Below, piece after piece: positions 23,181 to 35,036 of a stretch of DNA of 64,000 nt; the stretch's first letter is position 1, and every line of letters begins with the position of its first letter. Position numbers and translations under genes: made by a program. The stretch comes from Myrmaecium sp. VS I D KN 1 (Eukaryota > Ascomycota > Dothideomycetes > Valsariales > Valsariaceae), in contig JADQAV010000002.1 of NCBI GenBank assembly GCA_019775845.1, positions 310,001-374,000 of the forward strand, in the 5' to 3' direction. Below the pieces are notes generated by a model. That model was given only the letters and a program-made list of their open reading frames with translations, had not been told where the DNA came from and made no database searches.

Positions 23181-24196
23181 TCACCGCTTCCCCCCATCCA
23201 ACTCATGCACCACCCTCTCATCCTTCCCCATCTCCACCCGTCCCCGCCCATCCATCTCATTCCTCGCCCGATCATCCAACTCCGTCAGCGACGACGGGGC
23301 ATCACGCCTTGGTGGCGGCAGCGGCGGCGGCGATGGCGGCGACGGCGGCATACCCTGCGACGCCCGCCTTGGCCCCTTCTCCGCCGCCGCTACCTCGGCT
23401 TCCAGCAGCTGGGCGCGCGCGAGCGCGCGCTTGCTGCGCCGCCACCGGTAGAGCAACCAGCTGGCGGCGAGGAGGGCGAGCGCGGCGATGGGGACGAGCA
23501 CGCCGATGGCGATTTTGGCGGAGGTGTCGAGGCCGCTGGAGGAGGATGTTGATGAGGGTGTGGAGGTGAGGGTGGGGGGGTGGGTGGCTGTGGTGGTTGT
23601 GATGGCGGATGTTGCGGTGGCGAGGGTGCGCTGCCCGCCGGTTTCGATGGTGGCGATGATGTTGCCGACGGCTAGTAGGGGGGTGTTAGACGCTGGGTGC
23701 GTTGGACGGTGGAGGGGCGGAAGGGGAGAATGTGAGTTTGAGGAGAGGTCTAACCTAAAGTAAACGTCCGATTGCTCGAGCACATATCCGGCAGCAGCGG
23801 CTCCACACTCTCATCACGGATGCAGTAATACTTCTCAATCGTGCACTTGACGACACCCTCACCGAAGTACAGGTTATCCTTGACCGGGTCGAGGCAGAAG
23901 GTCGGGCAGGCGGTGCTGTTCCAATCCGGGTCGGTGCAGCTGCCGCGGCTGTAGAGGGCCGAGTCCGTCTTCACCGTCGTCTCCGGGGTGAGGATGCAGA
24001 GGCCGTTGGAGACGCAGGCGCTGCCGACGGGGCAGCAGGCGCTGGGGAGGGAGGCCGTGCAGGGGTACTCGTCGTCGGCGGTGTTGCCTTTGGGGTGGAA
24101 GCAGGTGCCGTTGGTGCTGTTGGTGGCGGCGTGGGCGAGGGATGTGAAGAGGAGGAGGAGAAGAAGGAGGGGATATGATGATGAGAGCGAAGGCAT
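23181..24196 (-). CDS. Secreted Cys-rich single-pass membrane protein
   Basis: Type I surface protein of 310 residues. Exons are 24196-23755 and 23671-23181. A signal peptide (SYPLLLLLLLFTSLAHA) is followed by a Cys-rich ectodomain of about 140 residues with a dozen cysteines (segments such as CCPVGSACVSNGLC and CPTFCLDP) and several N-glycosylation sequons. A Ser/Thr stalk leads to one transmembrane helix (IAIGVLVPIAALALLAASWLLY), a basic stop-transfer patch (RWRRSKR), and a cytoplasmic tail with a Pro-rich stretch. This plan is common in Pezizomycotina wall-stress or adhesion-like proteins, but I do not recognise a named family and propose no function. The 83-base intron has a weak donor (GTTAGA) but restores phase and removes a stop. 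An ATG nine bases upstream (24205) is an equally possible start. Confidence 0.8.
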
Positions 24197-25348
24197 TGTT
24201 ATCATCGGTGAAGTGCGTCTTTTCCTCCCCGATGATGATTGTACGACTTGAGACAGTGAGAAGAAAAGACAGTCAACGCAGGGAAAGAGGATTAAGAGAA
24301 TAAGGCTGCGGCGGGGAGCTGCGGTGGATTTAGAGCGCATCGCTGGCAGTCCCATCTTGCCCCTCCGGTCGGTTATGTGGTAACCCTCTCGTACCCCCCC
24401 TCCTTCTCTATTGTTGGTGGAACAGATCTTGACTTGGAAAGGCAGGTCAACAGCGGTCCTGTTGGTATTTTAGTGCTGCAGCCCTGTTGCACGACCGGGG
24501 GAGGAGGGTCGTCGCCGATCACCTCCAGACTAGCGGGACTCGCTCGCCGAAACATGATGGCTTCCTCATTCCAGTGCCGCCGGTGGCTCCTGAAACAGAA
24601 GATGAAATTCGACTCGTGGAAAACGGTCTCTCGAACGATTGTTGCTACACTTCTGAGGCAGTATACAGCATGTATGAAGCTTCAAATTCGAGGCTCAGAG
24701 AGGAGAGCTGCAAGCGCCGGACGGTTCCGCAGGCTCTAGCCTTAGCTGCAGGTTGCAGTGTTGGTGGCTGAGAGGTTCAACCGGCCATCCCAATCAATCG
24801 GCGGAGAAACTCAGCCCCCACTCCCTCCATACATAATCTCACGCATGGAGGGTTGTCCTCGACATTGCATTGCAGATGCTGCCTGTGAGCGTTCAGATGA
24901 TGGTCTCACAACATAACAAGCGGAAGCGCCTGCACCAGGATTGTCTGACCACCACCAACGAAACCTTAGGTTTACATCTCCGTCCGTTGCCGTCTGGCCG
25001 CGCTGATTCGACGTGAGATGCTTCGTATTGCGGTGTCTCCCGGTGCGTCTGTTTTTCCCTATGCGGAGTGTCGTGAACTACTTTCACCGTTGAGACCCTG
25101 AGGTTTGCCTATCGGCGTAGCGGCACGTCAGAGCACGTCGCCGCTTCGTGCCGAGTGAACGGCTTCTTCCCGAGCCGCTCTCCCGCAATAAGCTTACCTG
25201 CGAGGCTAATTCGACAGCGGGGACGCACAGACGTGCAACACCACTTGAATAGGTATCGTAAGCGCCGCTCCGCGGAACCCCGCATCGCTGACCTGGATGT
25301 GCAGTGGTCTCGCGATATTGACGGCAAGCAAGCACGTTCAACTGACTC
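24197..25348. other. Intergenic, divergent spacer
   Basis: Separates the membrane protein from the HET gene, so it holds both promoters. Open frames here are short and have no recognisable domain. Confidence 0.5.
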
Positions 25349-27294
25349 ATGGCCTGCGCGACCTGTAACTCTTTCAAACCTCCGCCTTTGCCTGCTCTGA
25401 TCTGGAGAAAGGAGCTTTCTCTCTCCGACTTCGTGCGCTCCGCTGGACGCTGTCACTGCTGCAGCGTGATTCTGGAAGGATGTCGCGGGTGTCTTGCGCA
25501 GCATGGCTTGAGCGAGAAGTCGGTTAAGAGTGTCGCCCTCTGTATGGCGTATCAGAGGGGCGTTGAGGAGAGACCGTTTGATAAAGATATTACGCTGAAG
25601 ATGACAGATGAAACGGAGTTTTGTGTGGAGTGGTTTACGCTGGCAGGTGGGTATGTGATCTATCAATGTCTAGACTGCGCGCTGACAAGGCATGCATGAT
25701 AGACGAAGACTGTCCTTGCCCGGAGTCGTGGGATGACATGCCCGTATCTGAGCGTATATCGCCGGATACAGGTTCTGATGAAGCGTTCCAGAAGGCATTG
25801 AGGTGGATCGAGGATTGCGATGAAGAAGGAGAACACGAGTTCTGCCACAGGCCCAAAGACCGCACGATGTTTCCTAAACGCCTGGTGGACGTCGGCCTCA
25901 CAACCAAGATCATCAAGCTCGTCGAAATGGACCGTCCAGTGGACCGCTACATTGCCCTCAGCCACCGCTGGGGCCTGGTCCAGATCATCACCACAACCGC
26001 CGCCACCTACCACGCCCACCTCCAACGCATCCCCGAATCCGCCCTCTCCAACACCTTCCGCCAAGCCGTCGAGCTCACCCGCCGCCTCGGCATCCCCTAC
26101 ATCTGGATCGACTCGCTCTGCATCCTGCAAGACTCCGAAGCGGACTGGCGCACCGAATCCGCCAAGATGGCCGGGATCTACGCCTCCGCCCACCTCACCC
26201 TCGCCGCCACCGCCTCCGCCTCCGGCGCCGGGGGCTTCTTCCGCCCGACCCCGGACGTCGCCGTCGCCGGCCGCACCCCCGGCGGCGGGGAAGCCTACCG
26301 TCTCTGGTTCCGACCGAAGGTCGAGCATCTACTGGCCGACGACTGGCGCGCCCACAAGACCTTCCCCTTGCTGTCGCGGGCCTGGATCTACCAGGAGCGG
26401 CTGCTGAGCCCGCGGGTGCTGCACTTCGGCCCGCACGAGCTGTACTGGGAGTGCGCGTCGACGGCGACGTGCGAGTGCGGCGCCCTGGACGCCGACGACG
26501 TCGCGGAGCCCTTCGCCAAGCTGTTCTACGCGGACGTGCTCGCCTACGGCGCGGATGAGGGATACCCCACCCCGATGCTGTGGCGCAGTTTGGTCATGCA
26601 TTATACGTCGTTGGCGCTGACGAAGAGTAGCGACCGCGTGGTGGCGGCGGGGGGCGTGGCGAGGCAGGTGGCGGCGGTGAGGAGGGAGCGGTATCTGGCG
26701 GGCTTGTGGGAGGGGAGTTTGGTCGAGGACTTGCTGTGGGAACCGCAGGGGTGCACGCGCGTGGGGAATGGCGTGCCGAGTTGGAGTTGGGCGAGCGTGG
26801 AGGGGAGCGTGTACTACGCCGACGCGCCGCTGTTTTGGAGTGTCGATGGCCCGGCGGGACAGGAAAGGGCGTTTACGGCGCAGGTCGTGGTGAAGCAGTG
26901 TCGCTGCGAGCTCGTTGGCCCGGACCTGTTTGGAGAGGTGCGGGGTGGGAAGTTGGTGCTGGTGGGAGTGTGCCGGGAGGGAGTGCTGAGGCTGGGGAAA
27001 GGTCGGTTTTGCGACGTGCTACTTGACGATGGTATCGCCTTGCCCGTGAAACTGGACTCTCCTGTTGACCAAGGGACGCCAGGGCCGTTCCAGGATCGTG
27101 AGCTGGTCATCTGCATCAGGATAGGGACGGCGAAAGTGGCATCCCATGATCCTGTTCAGTATTCGCTCGTTGCCAGACGATCGCAGCACCCTGCCAATGC
27201 GGATACATATAAGCGCATCGGGTTCTTGCGGTACGAGCTGAAGAAACAGGATCCTTATGCGAAGGGCAAGCAGAGGATTGTTACGCTTATTTGA
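25349..27294 (+). CDS. HET-domain protein (heterokaryon incompatibility type)
   Basis: Probable self/non-self recognition protein of 629 residues. Exons are 25349-25646 and 25703-27294, with a 56-base intron joining CVEWFTLA to DEDCPCPESW. The N-terminus begins MACATCNSFK and has the usual pre-HET Cys-rich lead (GRCHCCSVILEGC). The HET domain follows at about residues 175-330, with all three classic blocks: YIALSHRWG; TFRQAVELTRRLGIPYIWID with SLCILQDS; and AGIYASAHLTLAATAS. A C-terminal block ends in the usual WSWASVEG-type sequence (VPSWSWASVEGSVYY). Fungal genomes hold tens to hundreds of such genes, and only a few take part in incompatibility. The frame is whole, and no partner NLR or STAND gene lies next to it. 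Confidence 0.92.
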
Positions 27295-29513
27295 ATTTAT
27301 CAGCACGCTACAACAGCGCACTGTTCTGGCCGGGACGAGCAAGGTTTCTCATAGCTCTGAAGTGATTCAAGCCTATGTTGAGTTCGGATAATCGTGTCCT
27401 GGTTCAAACTGACCACAGCATTGTTCGGCCCGAAGAGATTTGACAAAGAAACAATACCAAAACATTGAAAGGATGATGACTTCCCGGCCTCGCAAACGCC
27501 TCAGCCCATATATCCACAATGAGGCAGGGGGGGTTCTCGCCTCTTGGCTAGCCGCCAGGTTCCAGACGATCCTGATGATGTTGTTGGTCTTCCCATCTCG
27601 CAGTCACTGGAAAGCCGTTCTAGCCTGGACAATTCACTTCCACAGCGTCTGGTGGGAGGCTATGAATGAAGTTGCAACAAGTTCGTCTACAGGAGTCGAG
27701 GGAGTCGGTCGTAGCCAAGGACGTCGATTCCATTGGCGGCCGTGTTGAACACGCGCTTGATCTTGTTCTTCCAACAATATTTATAACTTCATGGGAACTT
27801 TGACTCATGACTAACACCTCCACACCAAACCGATTGCCGCGGGCTCGAGCGCGCTCAGAGAGGAGCGTCGACTTCGCTCATAAGTAACATAGCAGGGCTG
27901 ATGAGTACACCGTCCAAGAGTCGGTGAGCTTGGTATTCGACGAAGGGCATATACCCCACAGTTATAGCCGGTATCCGAACTCATGCTTCTAGAAGACACA
28001 GTGTGAAGTATCCGATGGAGGCTCGTTCCAACGGTGGTAACGGCGTCAACCGTCCGCAATACCAGCATCCGGGCATGGATCTATGGAGGCAATATACTTG
28101 AATTCGACCATTGCCGCTTTTTTGAAAGTCAGCGGTCGTGCTTGGACGGGCCGGCGGAACATGGGTATTCTGTCAGTACTCAAGAATCGCCGTGGCAGCT
28201 AGTTGATCTACAACCATGGTTGCGCCATCTGCATGGGGATGCTTTTCGAGTTATCCCGGTAAACGACCATACCGCCAGCTGCCGCCAGTTCTTCATGCAC
28301 GAACCGGGCCAAGGACTATAGCAATTTACCTTGAGCTCTCAAATATTCAAGGGCTGTATCTTGTCGCCTACACAGCACCCCAACATCGAAATTGCAATTA
28401 AGATATAGTATAAGGTCCACAAAACCGTTATCCATCCACCAAATTCAGCTTTCTCACAGCCAATTAGACCTTGCTGATATAGGATGATCCGAGCGGAATC
28501 GGTCCGGGTGGGTGTTCCCACCCCTGCAGCAGGCCAACCGAGCTCAAGGGGCAGTATCCCTACAGTGTGGCTTGCAGACCGTCTATCCGACTCTGCACTT
28601 CCACCGAGCTCAGCCTTCTACGGAGTATGGCAAAGTCGTTGCATCGGGCCTTTTGATATCAGTGATATTGTTCTGGAACAATGACTGCCGCTTTTCCATG
28701 AGATCGCGAGAGAATCATAGGGAAAGATTTCGGCTGGTTGCACCCATCGGCTCTCGACTTCACTTCGACGAGAGAGACACCGGCTTACACTATTGCAAGG
28801 TGCTACCGTCTCTGGATGTGCACCTTAACCGAGCGATCTTGGCTGCCGGTACTCGACCGGCATCTTCAACCTCCCATCGGGAATGCCGCATAGCCGCTCA
28901 GCCCGTGCCTATCGGATCCCTATTCTGGCATTCTGATTGTGCATACTATGGGTGAAACAATACTCGATGGGGTGAATGAGATGGCGGGAATAATGGCTGA
29001 CAGCCGCGCCGACGTTTCGTTTCAAGGATGTTTCAGTTGGAGAGGACGCAATGTAAGAGCCACTCCGGATAACGACTATATCAGTGGTTATAAGCAAAGG
29101 AGCGTCTACTTTGCGGTGATCCAGAACAGGGGTCGGTCATATTTCGGCCTCGGTTATCTCACCTCCTGTTCGATTCCACCACTCCGGATCGCGTCTCGCC
29201 TGATTGAAACACCCAACGGCAGCAGGTTCATATGTCCAAAACATCTAACCGTTTTGAAGAGAAGCAATGGGTCTGCGTAATGTCGTCTCCCTACCCCACG
29301 ATGGATCATATTCCCCTAGGTACATATATACATTTGAGGTGCCCTGGGAATGCCTTCGAACTTTCACTTGCAACACGCTTCTTCGCTCTCTTTCGCGTTC
29401 TCTAGGTGCTTTGCGCCGCTTCCAGTCTTTTCAGATCATTCGTTCCCAAGTCGCCTTGACGGCGCTCTCGTTCTCTACAAGCTAGTCTTCGTTTCTTGTT
29501 CCTCTGGTCCAAC
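27295..29513. other. 2.2 kb gene-free stretch upstream of CDH
   Basis: No frame here resembles a known protein and none has convincing splice context. A short perfect hairpin (GGGTGGG/CCCACCC, 28507-28524) is present. The right end must contain the cellobiose dehydrogenase promoter, and it becomes pyrimidine-rich just before the ATG. It could be a long regulatory region or decayed sequence. Confidence 0.5.
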
Positions 29514-32361
29514 ATGGTCCGCTTCTCCTTTCTCGCCAGCGCTGCGCTGCTGGCTGCGCGCGCCTTCGGTCAGCAATCTTCTGCCATGACCGACTCCAAC
29601 ACGGGCATCACCTTCCAAGGTCGTCTGGATCCTACGGGCTTCTATTTTGGTATGGCGCTGCCGGAAACGCCTGGGAGCGACTTCATCGGTCAGATCGTTT
29701 CGCCCCTGACCGACGGCGAGGGGTGGGGGGCCGTCGCGCTGGGGGGAGCCATGACGGATTGCCTTCTCGTGGTCGCATGGCCCAATGGCGACGACGTTAT
29801 GGCATCCATCCGGGAGGCAACGTGAGTAGCCGTATATGGCCTTACCTTGATATGTGATGCTAACCCTTTGCAGAGGCTACACCACGCCTGCCGTCGCCTC
29901 CGCTAACGCAACCCTGGAGCCGATAGCGTCCGGGACGTTTGTCAACTCCACCCATGTCTCATACACTTTCCTGTGCAAGGGCTGCATCACTGGCGACAGT
30001 CAGTCCTTCAACGCGTCCGCCTCAGGCGGCGTCTTGGGCTGGGCTTACTCCGATTCCGCTGTGACCACCCCCTCCAGCGTGTCCACCGCATTGAGCTACC
30101 ACTCTGCCGGCTACGGTCTTTTCGGCATGATCTTCTCGAACGCGACCTCGACCCAATATGACACCTGGGCTGCCATGGCTAGCCCGGTCTCCTACACCTC
30201 TTCGGGCAACTCCTCTACGAACAGCACGACTGGCAGCAGCAGCAGCTCCTCCTCTACTGGCACAAACACAACCGCTACCGTCTCGAACAGCACCTACGAC
30301 TACATCGTGGCTGGTGCTGGTGCTGCTGGTATTGTCGTTGCTGAGCGTCTCGCTGAGAGCGGTGCCAGTGTTCTCCTCATTGAGCGCGGTGGTGCTTCCA
30401 CGTACGCCACCGGCGGCAATGCTGTTGTCTCCTGGAATGACACCGTCACCGCTTACGACGTGCCGGCCCTCTCCTACTACCTCACCTCCATGGATGGCAC
30501 TGCGGATGCTTACTGCACGGACACTGCGGATGAGGCTGGATGCTTGCTCGGTGGCGGTACGATGGTCAACGCCTTGATGTTTGTCCGTCCTCAGGAGGCC
30601 GACTTTGACGACAACTGGCCCACTGGCTGGAAGTGGGCTGACGTGCAGGATGCCGCTGAGCGCTTCTACTCGCGTAACCCCGGCACTCTCCTCCCGTCCG
30701 CCGATGGCAAGCGGTATGACCAGGGCGCCTACAACGTCCTGTCCGAGTTCTTCACCTCCTTCGGATTCTCCTCCGTCAACGCCCTCGAAGAACCCAACAA
30801 GAAGCATAAGGTGTTCTCTCACCCTCCCTGGGATATCCAGGACGGCGAGCGTGCTGGGCCGGTCAAGTCTTACCTCCCGAAGGCCCAGGCCCTGTCTAAC
30901 TTCAAGCTCTCTCTGAACACCAAGGTCATCCGCGCGGTCCGCGAGGGCTCCACGATCACTGGTGTGGAGATTGAAACGGCGGCTGGTGCCCGTCAGATCA
31001 TCAAGGTCAACACTGGCGGCAAGGTGATCCTCGCTGCCGGTACCCTCTCCACTCCCCGCATCTTGTTCAACAGCGGCATCGGCCCTAAGGAGCAGATCCA
31101 GACCGTCGCCAACGGTTCCGTCTCCGTCACGCTTCCCGACGAGGCCGACTGGATCGAGCTTCCTGTCGGCAAGCACCTGATGGACCACCCCATCTTCACT
31201 CTGGAGTTCACCACCAAGAACGCTCTGTCCACCCTCACCCAGACCGCGTTCACCTCCCCAAGCACCTCCAACATCGACCTGTTCGCGCAAGGTAACGGTG
31301 TCCTCACCCAGTCTGGTCAGCGCCTCAACTTCTGGACGTCGGTCCAGATCAGCGACGGCAGCACCCGCTACTTCCAAGGCACCTGCAACGCGCCGTCCAA
31401 CTCGACCATCAAGATGAAGATCTACCTCACCCACGGCCTGACCTCCACCGGCGAGCTCGGCATCACCTCCGACGGCGCGACCACCTTCATCACCAACCCG
31501 TGGATGAACACGGACGGCGACAAGGAGGCCATCACCACCTTCCTCGACTCCCTCCTCGCCCAGACCCGCCTTGCGAACAGCACGCTCACCTATGCCTCCA
31601 CCACCGGCGGCTCCACCAACGTCTCCGCCTCCGACCTCATCAGCTCCTACATCACCGGCGCCCACTACGTCGGCACCGCGCGCATGGGCGCCTCAAACGA
31701 TGGCTCCGCCGTCGTCGACACCGACACCAAGGTCTTCGGCACCGACAACCTCTTCGTCGTCGACGGTAGCATTCACCCCGACCTGCCCACCGGCAACACC
31801 CAGGCCATCATCATGGTGGCGGCCGAGAAGGCGGCCGAGAAGATCCTGGCCCTGGGCTCGAACAGCACCTCCAGCTCTGGCACCGCCACCAGCAGCGCGA
31901 GCCCCGTTGCGGCCGTCACCTCTGCAGCTGCCTCCTCCCCCGCAGCGGCAGCTTCCACTCCCGTTGCCGTCGTTTCGTCAGCCCCTGCTGCCGGAGTTTC
32001 GGCCCCGGCCGCCGTCGCTTCCTCCGCTCCTGCGGCCACATCCGCCGCGGCCGTCTCTGCGCCAGCTACCGTTGCTTCCTCCGCTCCCGCCTCCTCTTCA
32101 ACATCATCCAGTGATGACGCCGGCGATGATGATGATGAAGACTGCTCGGACGATGACGACGCCAGCTCCTCTGCCACTGCCGCTGCTGGCACCAGCCCTT
32201 CCGCGACTTCCGCGACCGCCTCGGCTGCGGCGGCAACCAGCAACGCCACCGTGGCCAAGAAGTACTACCAGTGCGGCGGCAGCAACTGGACGGGCCCGAC
32301 CACCTGCGAGGCTGGCTCCACTTGCAAGGTGCAGAACGAGTACTACAGTCAGTGCGTGTAA
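29514..32361 (+). CDS. cdh: Cellobiose dehydrogenase with C-terminal CBM1
   Basis: Secreted flavocytochrome (AA8 plus AA3_1) that oxidises cellobiose and passes electrons to lytic polysaccharide monooxygenases. Exons 29514-29821 and 29874-32361 give 931 residues. A signal peptide (about 1-20) precedes the cytochrome domain, with likely haem ligands Met80 (LGGAM) and His179 ([12 protein letters not shown]). A Ser/Thr linker (about 208-242) leads to the GMC flavodehydrogenase: FAD motif AGAGAAG near 249, catalytic His700 ([11 protein letters not shown]) and Asn744 (TGNTQAII). An Ala/Ser/Pro linker contains an acidic run ([17 protein letters not shown]) and is unusually long. It ends in a CBM1 with four cysteines and the usual aromatics ([12 protein letters not shown] and NEYYSQC). 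This is an ascomycete class II layout. The gene is convergent with the RraA-like gene, with 127 bases between stop codons. All catalytic residues are present. Confidence 0.95.
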
Positions 32362-32488
32362 GAAGCATCGATCACGTTGGCGGTGGGAACCTTTTTCAAT
32401 TTTCTCCCTAGAAATCTTCGTGTACATATTTTTTTAGATACTTTCCTCAAAATCAATCAAGGTTCTCCATCTCAACATTGACATCCTC

Positions 32489-33397
32489 TCACTTTCTGAA
32501 CTTCGCCAGTGCCTCGGCCATCGGCATGCCGTTTTTGAGCGCCTCCATGGTCTTCTCGTCGATCTCCTTGCGCGCCTGGCAGATCTCGACGACCTTCTGC
32601 ACCAGCGTCGGCGGCACGACCACAACTCCGTCTTGGTCACCGACGATCAGGTCCCCAGGGTGCACCCACAGGTCGTCCTTGAACTGGACGGGCACGTTGA
32701 TCTCCGAGGCGCGGGTGAAGGTGTTGGAGCCCAGGATGGACTGCTGGCGGGCGAATAGCTAAAAGATGAGACATGAAAGCAAAATTGATGAGCAAGCACT
32801 ATCTCACTTCTTCTCAACCAGCGGAGGGGTTGCTGGCGGGTGAATGAAAAAGGGAAACTCACCGGCAAACCCATCTCCTGAATCTCGCCCACATCGCGGA
32901 AGCGGCCGTCGACAACAACACCAGCAGCGCCCAAGACGCGGCTCCGCTGCGCCATCAGCCCACCAAAGCACGCGCTGTACATGCCAGGTGGCTGGGAGAC
33001 AAAAAGAACCTTACCCGGCTCGTTGGCGTCGGCGAAATGGCCCGCAGGCTTGGGCGAGGTGCTGTCGGCGGCCGGGACCATTTTGACGGTGACGGCCTCG
33101 CCGATGACGGTCGTCTGGCTGCGAGGGTCGGTGCCGGCGAGGACGGGGGAGAACATGCGGAGGCCGTCGAGGTAGCCGCCGAAGGGCTGGCCGAGTTTGA
33201 CGAGGGCGTCGCCGATCTGAGGGTGAGATGGGGTTCGTTAGATGGTGTTCACCACTTGTGTTCTTTTGCTTTGGCCTTTTGTCTCGAATATCCCATTTGC
33301 TCTTTTTTCACAGCTCTTTCACGTATTCAGCGGTTAGGCGGGAAGAACGTACGTCGCAGGAGGCGAAGGGGCGGAGAGCCTTGACAAGCTTGGACAT
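32489..33397 (-). CDS. RraA-like / HMG aldolase family protein
   Basis: Member of the RraA/4-hydroxy-4-methyl-2-oxoglutarate aldolase fold, whose fungal enzymes probably cleave or decarboxylate oxo-acids with a divalent metal. Exons 33397-33353 (15 codons), 33216-32863 and 32758-32489 give 222 residues, with all three in phase zero. The protein starts MSKLVKALRPFASCDIGDAL, matching the family opening. The core has PPGMYSACFGGLMAQRS and the signature VVVDGRFRD, which supplies the conserved substrate- and metal-binding Arg and Asp. The C-terminus VHPGDLIVGDQDGVVVVPP is the usual strand pair before the last helices. Database labels such as ribonuclease E inhibitor or demethylmenaquinone methyltransferase are historical and unlikely here. 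The physiological substrate is unknown. Confidence 0.9.
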
Positions 33398-35036
33398 TGT
33401 ACTCAGTTTCTTACGCCGCTTCTCAAATGATTGTTTATTTGATCGTGCTGGATATATTATATCGTCGGTGCCTGCGGAGGAGCGGATTCAACCGGCGTTA
33501 TGTTCAGATCGGATGGGCCTAAGTGCCTCGGCTGCCGAGCTGCAGTGGGGCGTCGTGAGGCTGAATGCCATCACCGTCAAGCAGGAACGCAATGGTGTGA
33601 TGCTGGTTGAACACCACCGAAACCATACAATGTGGACGCTTATCACTCACAGTCTATGTGAATAGCGTTACAGTTCGCGTTCTGCTATTGTTGGGTGACA
33701 ATGTGACTTTCATCGGATACACACAGTCACGTGCTAATAACGCTTGGGCCTGATTACCTAATCCCGCCCTCCTCTAGGCAGCAACGCCAAGACCATCCCC
33801 TTTACCTCGACCTCACCACAACCAAACCACCAACGTCAACACCAAGATCAACGTCACCACCACATCCTCATCAACTGCATCTTCATCGACACTGCACTGC
33901 ATCCACATTTTGACAGCCATATCGTCGCTCGCGCAGAACATGCATCCGCGCGCTGCTGTTTGACTGCGACCGTGCTATCGACCGCATCGACGCGTCTCCA
34001 GGGACTACCCCGACAGTCAGCAACAACGGTAACTACAAACCCTCTTTCTTCCCTCTTCCCTCACCATCACAATATAGCGACGCATACAATGTGTGCACTT
34101 CTTCCGTTGCACCCTCACCCAACCCACGCGCACCGCGACCGACGCCCTTTCCCTCCCACTCAACGACAGCGAAGAACCAACGACGCGATGACGAGCGCAC
34201 CCATCTTCGTGACCAGTTTCGCCGCCTCCGACGGTTTTCCCTGGAACCCACACTTCTCCCTCGGCAAGCAAACAGCTCGCTGTCTATCAACACGCTTGAG
34301 CAGCTTTTTGTCTTGCTTGCCGATGGCGCAGACGTGCTGGGTCTTCCGAGAGAACTGGGAGGTGGATGATCCCTGGGGGTGATGCAGGAGCTTTCTTCCT
34401 CCCTTCTTTCCATACCTCGTTCACGAACACCCTCAACAGATACGCTTGAGCGCTGGTCAGGCGGGGATATGGAGAGTGGGGATAAAGGGAGAAGCTACTT
34501 TTCGTTTTCGACCGTTTGTTCTTCCCCTCGTCCGCTGGTTGGGAGTAGGGCGAGGAGAACAGACTCACACGAGGCGGGAAAAGAGAGAGGGTCCATCTTC
34601 GTGACCAGCTTCGATGGGAGAGGGAAAATGATGCTCTGCGGCAGCTGCACAACATGTACGCTTGTGCTTCCTCGCTGTGGGCTTCTTTTCCAGATCTCTC
34701 ACTGATTCCTGGGGGCTTTTCTTCTCTTTTCCCGCTGGGGCTGTTCCGATCGCTGGCAGCCAGCACCGCTGGGAGCTGCTATGGTGGATCCGGAACTGTC
34801 TATACGTGTGGGTCATTCTTCCTGCTCTGGTCACGTGGTGCATTGTGAGTTGGCGTCAGAGGGAAGGGGCGGTGTTTGGAAGCATGTTTCACAAAAGAGG
34901 CTCGGATCGCAAGCGGGGTCGTGGAGAGGGAAATTCGTCATCAATCTTTGAGGAGTCCAAGGCTGATGGGTCTCTCCTCTTTCTTTGTAGATAGCACAAT
35001 AATTTACAACACTTCCATCAGTCGCACATCTCTACC
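33398..35036. other. Intergenic, 1.6 kb, no gene supported
   Basis: Divergent spacer between the RraA-like gene and the coiled-coil gene. A 16-base direct repeat (CCATCTTCGTGACCAG) occurs at about 34200 and 34591. A 140-codon frame at 33960-34382 is low-complexity and unsupported. Pyrimidine tracts and a TTTGTAG at 34984-34990 suggest a spliced 5' UTR for the downstream gene, which I cannot prove. Confidence 0.45.

Noticed and set aside
27440-29280. Several 60-150-codon frames in the stretch before cellobiose dehydrogenase
   Set aside because: None shows a family motif or consistent codon use, and no combination by plausible introns gave a recognisable protein.
30022-31665. Long minus-strand open frame (547 codons) opposite cellobiose dehydrogenase
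   Set aside because: Antisense shadow of a high-GC gene with an intact flavoenzyme; Gly/Arg-rich, without recognisable domains.
34199-34608. Two copies of CCATCTTCGTGACCAG about 390 bases apart
   Set aside because: Flanks do not match and no terminal structure was found; probably chance or a minor duplication in a 5' region.
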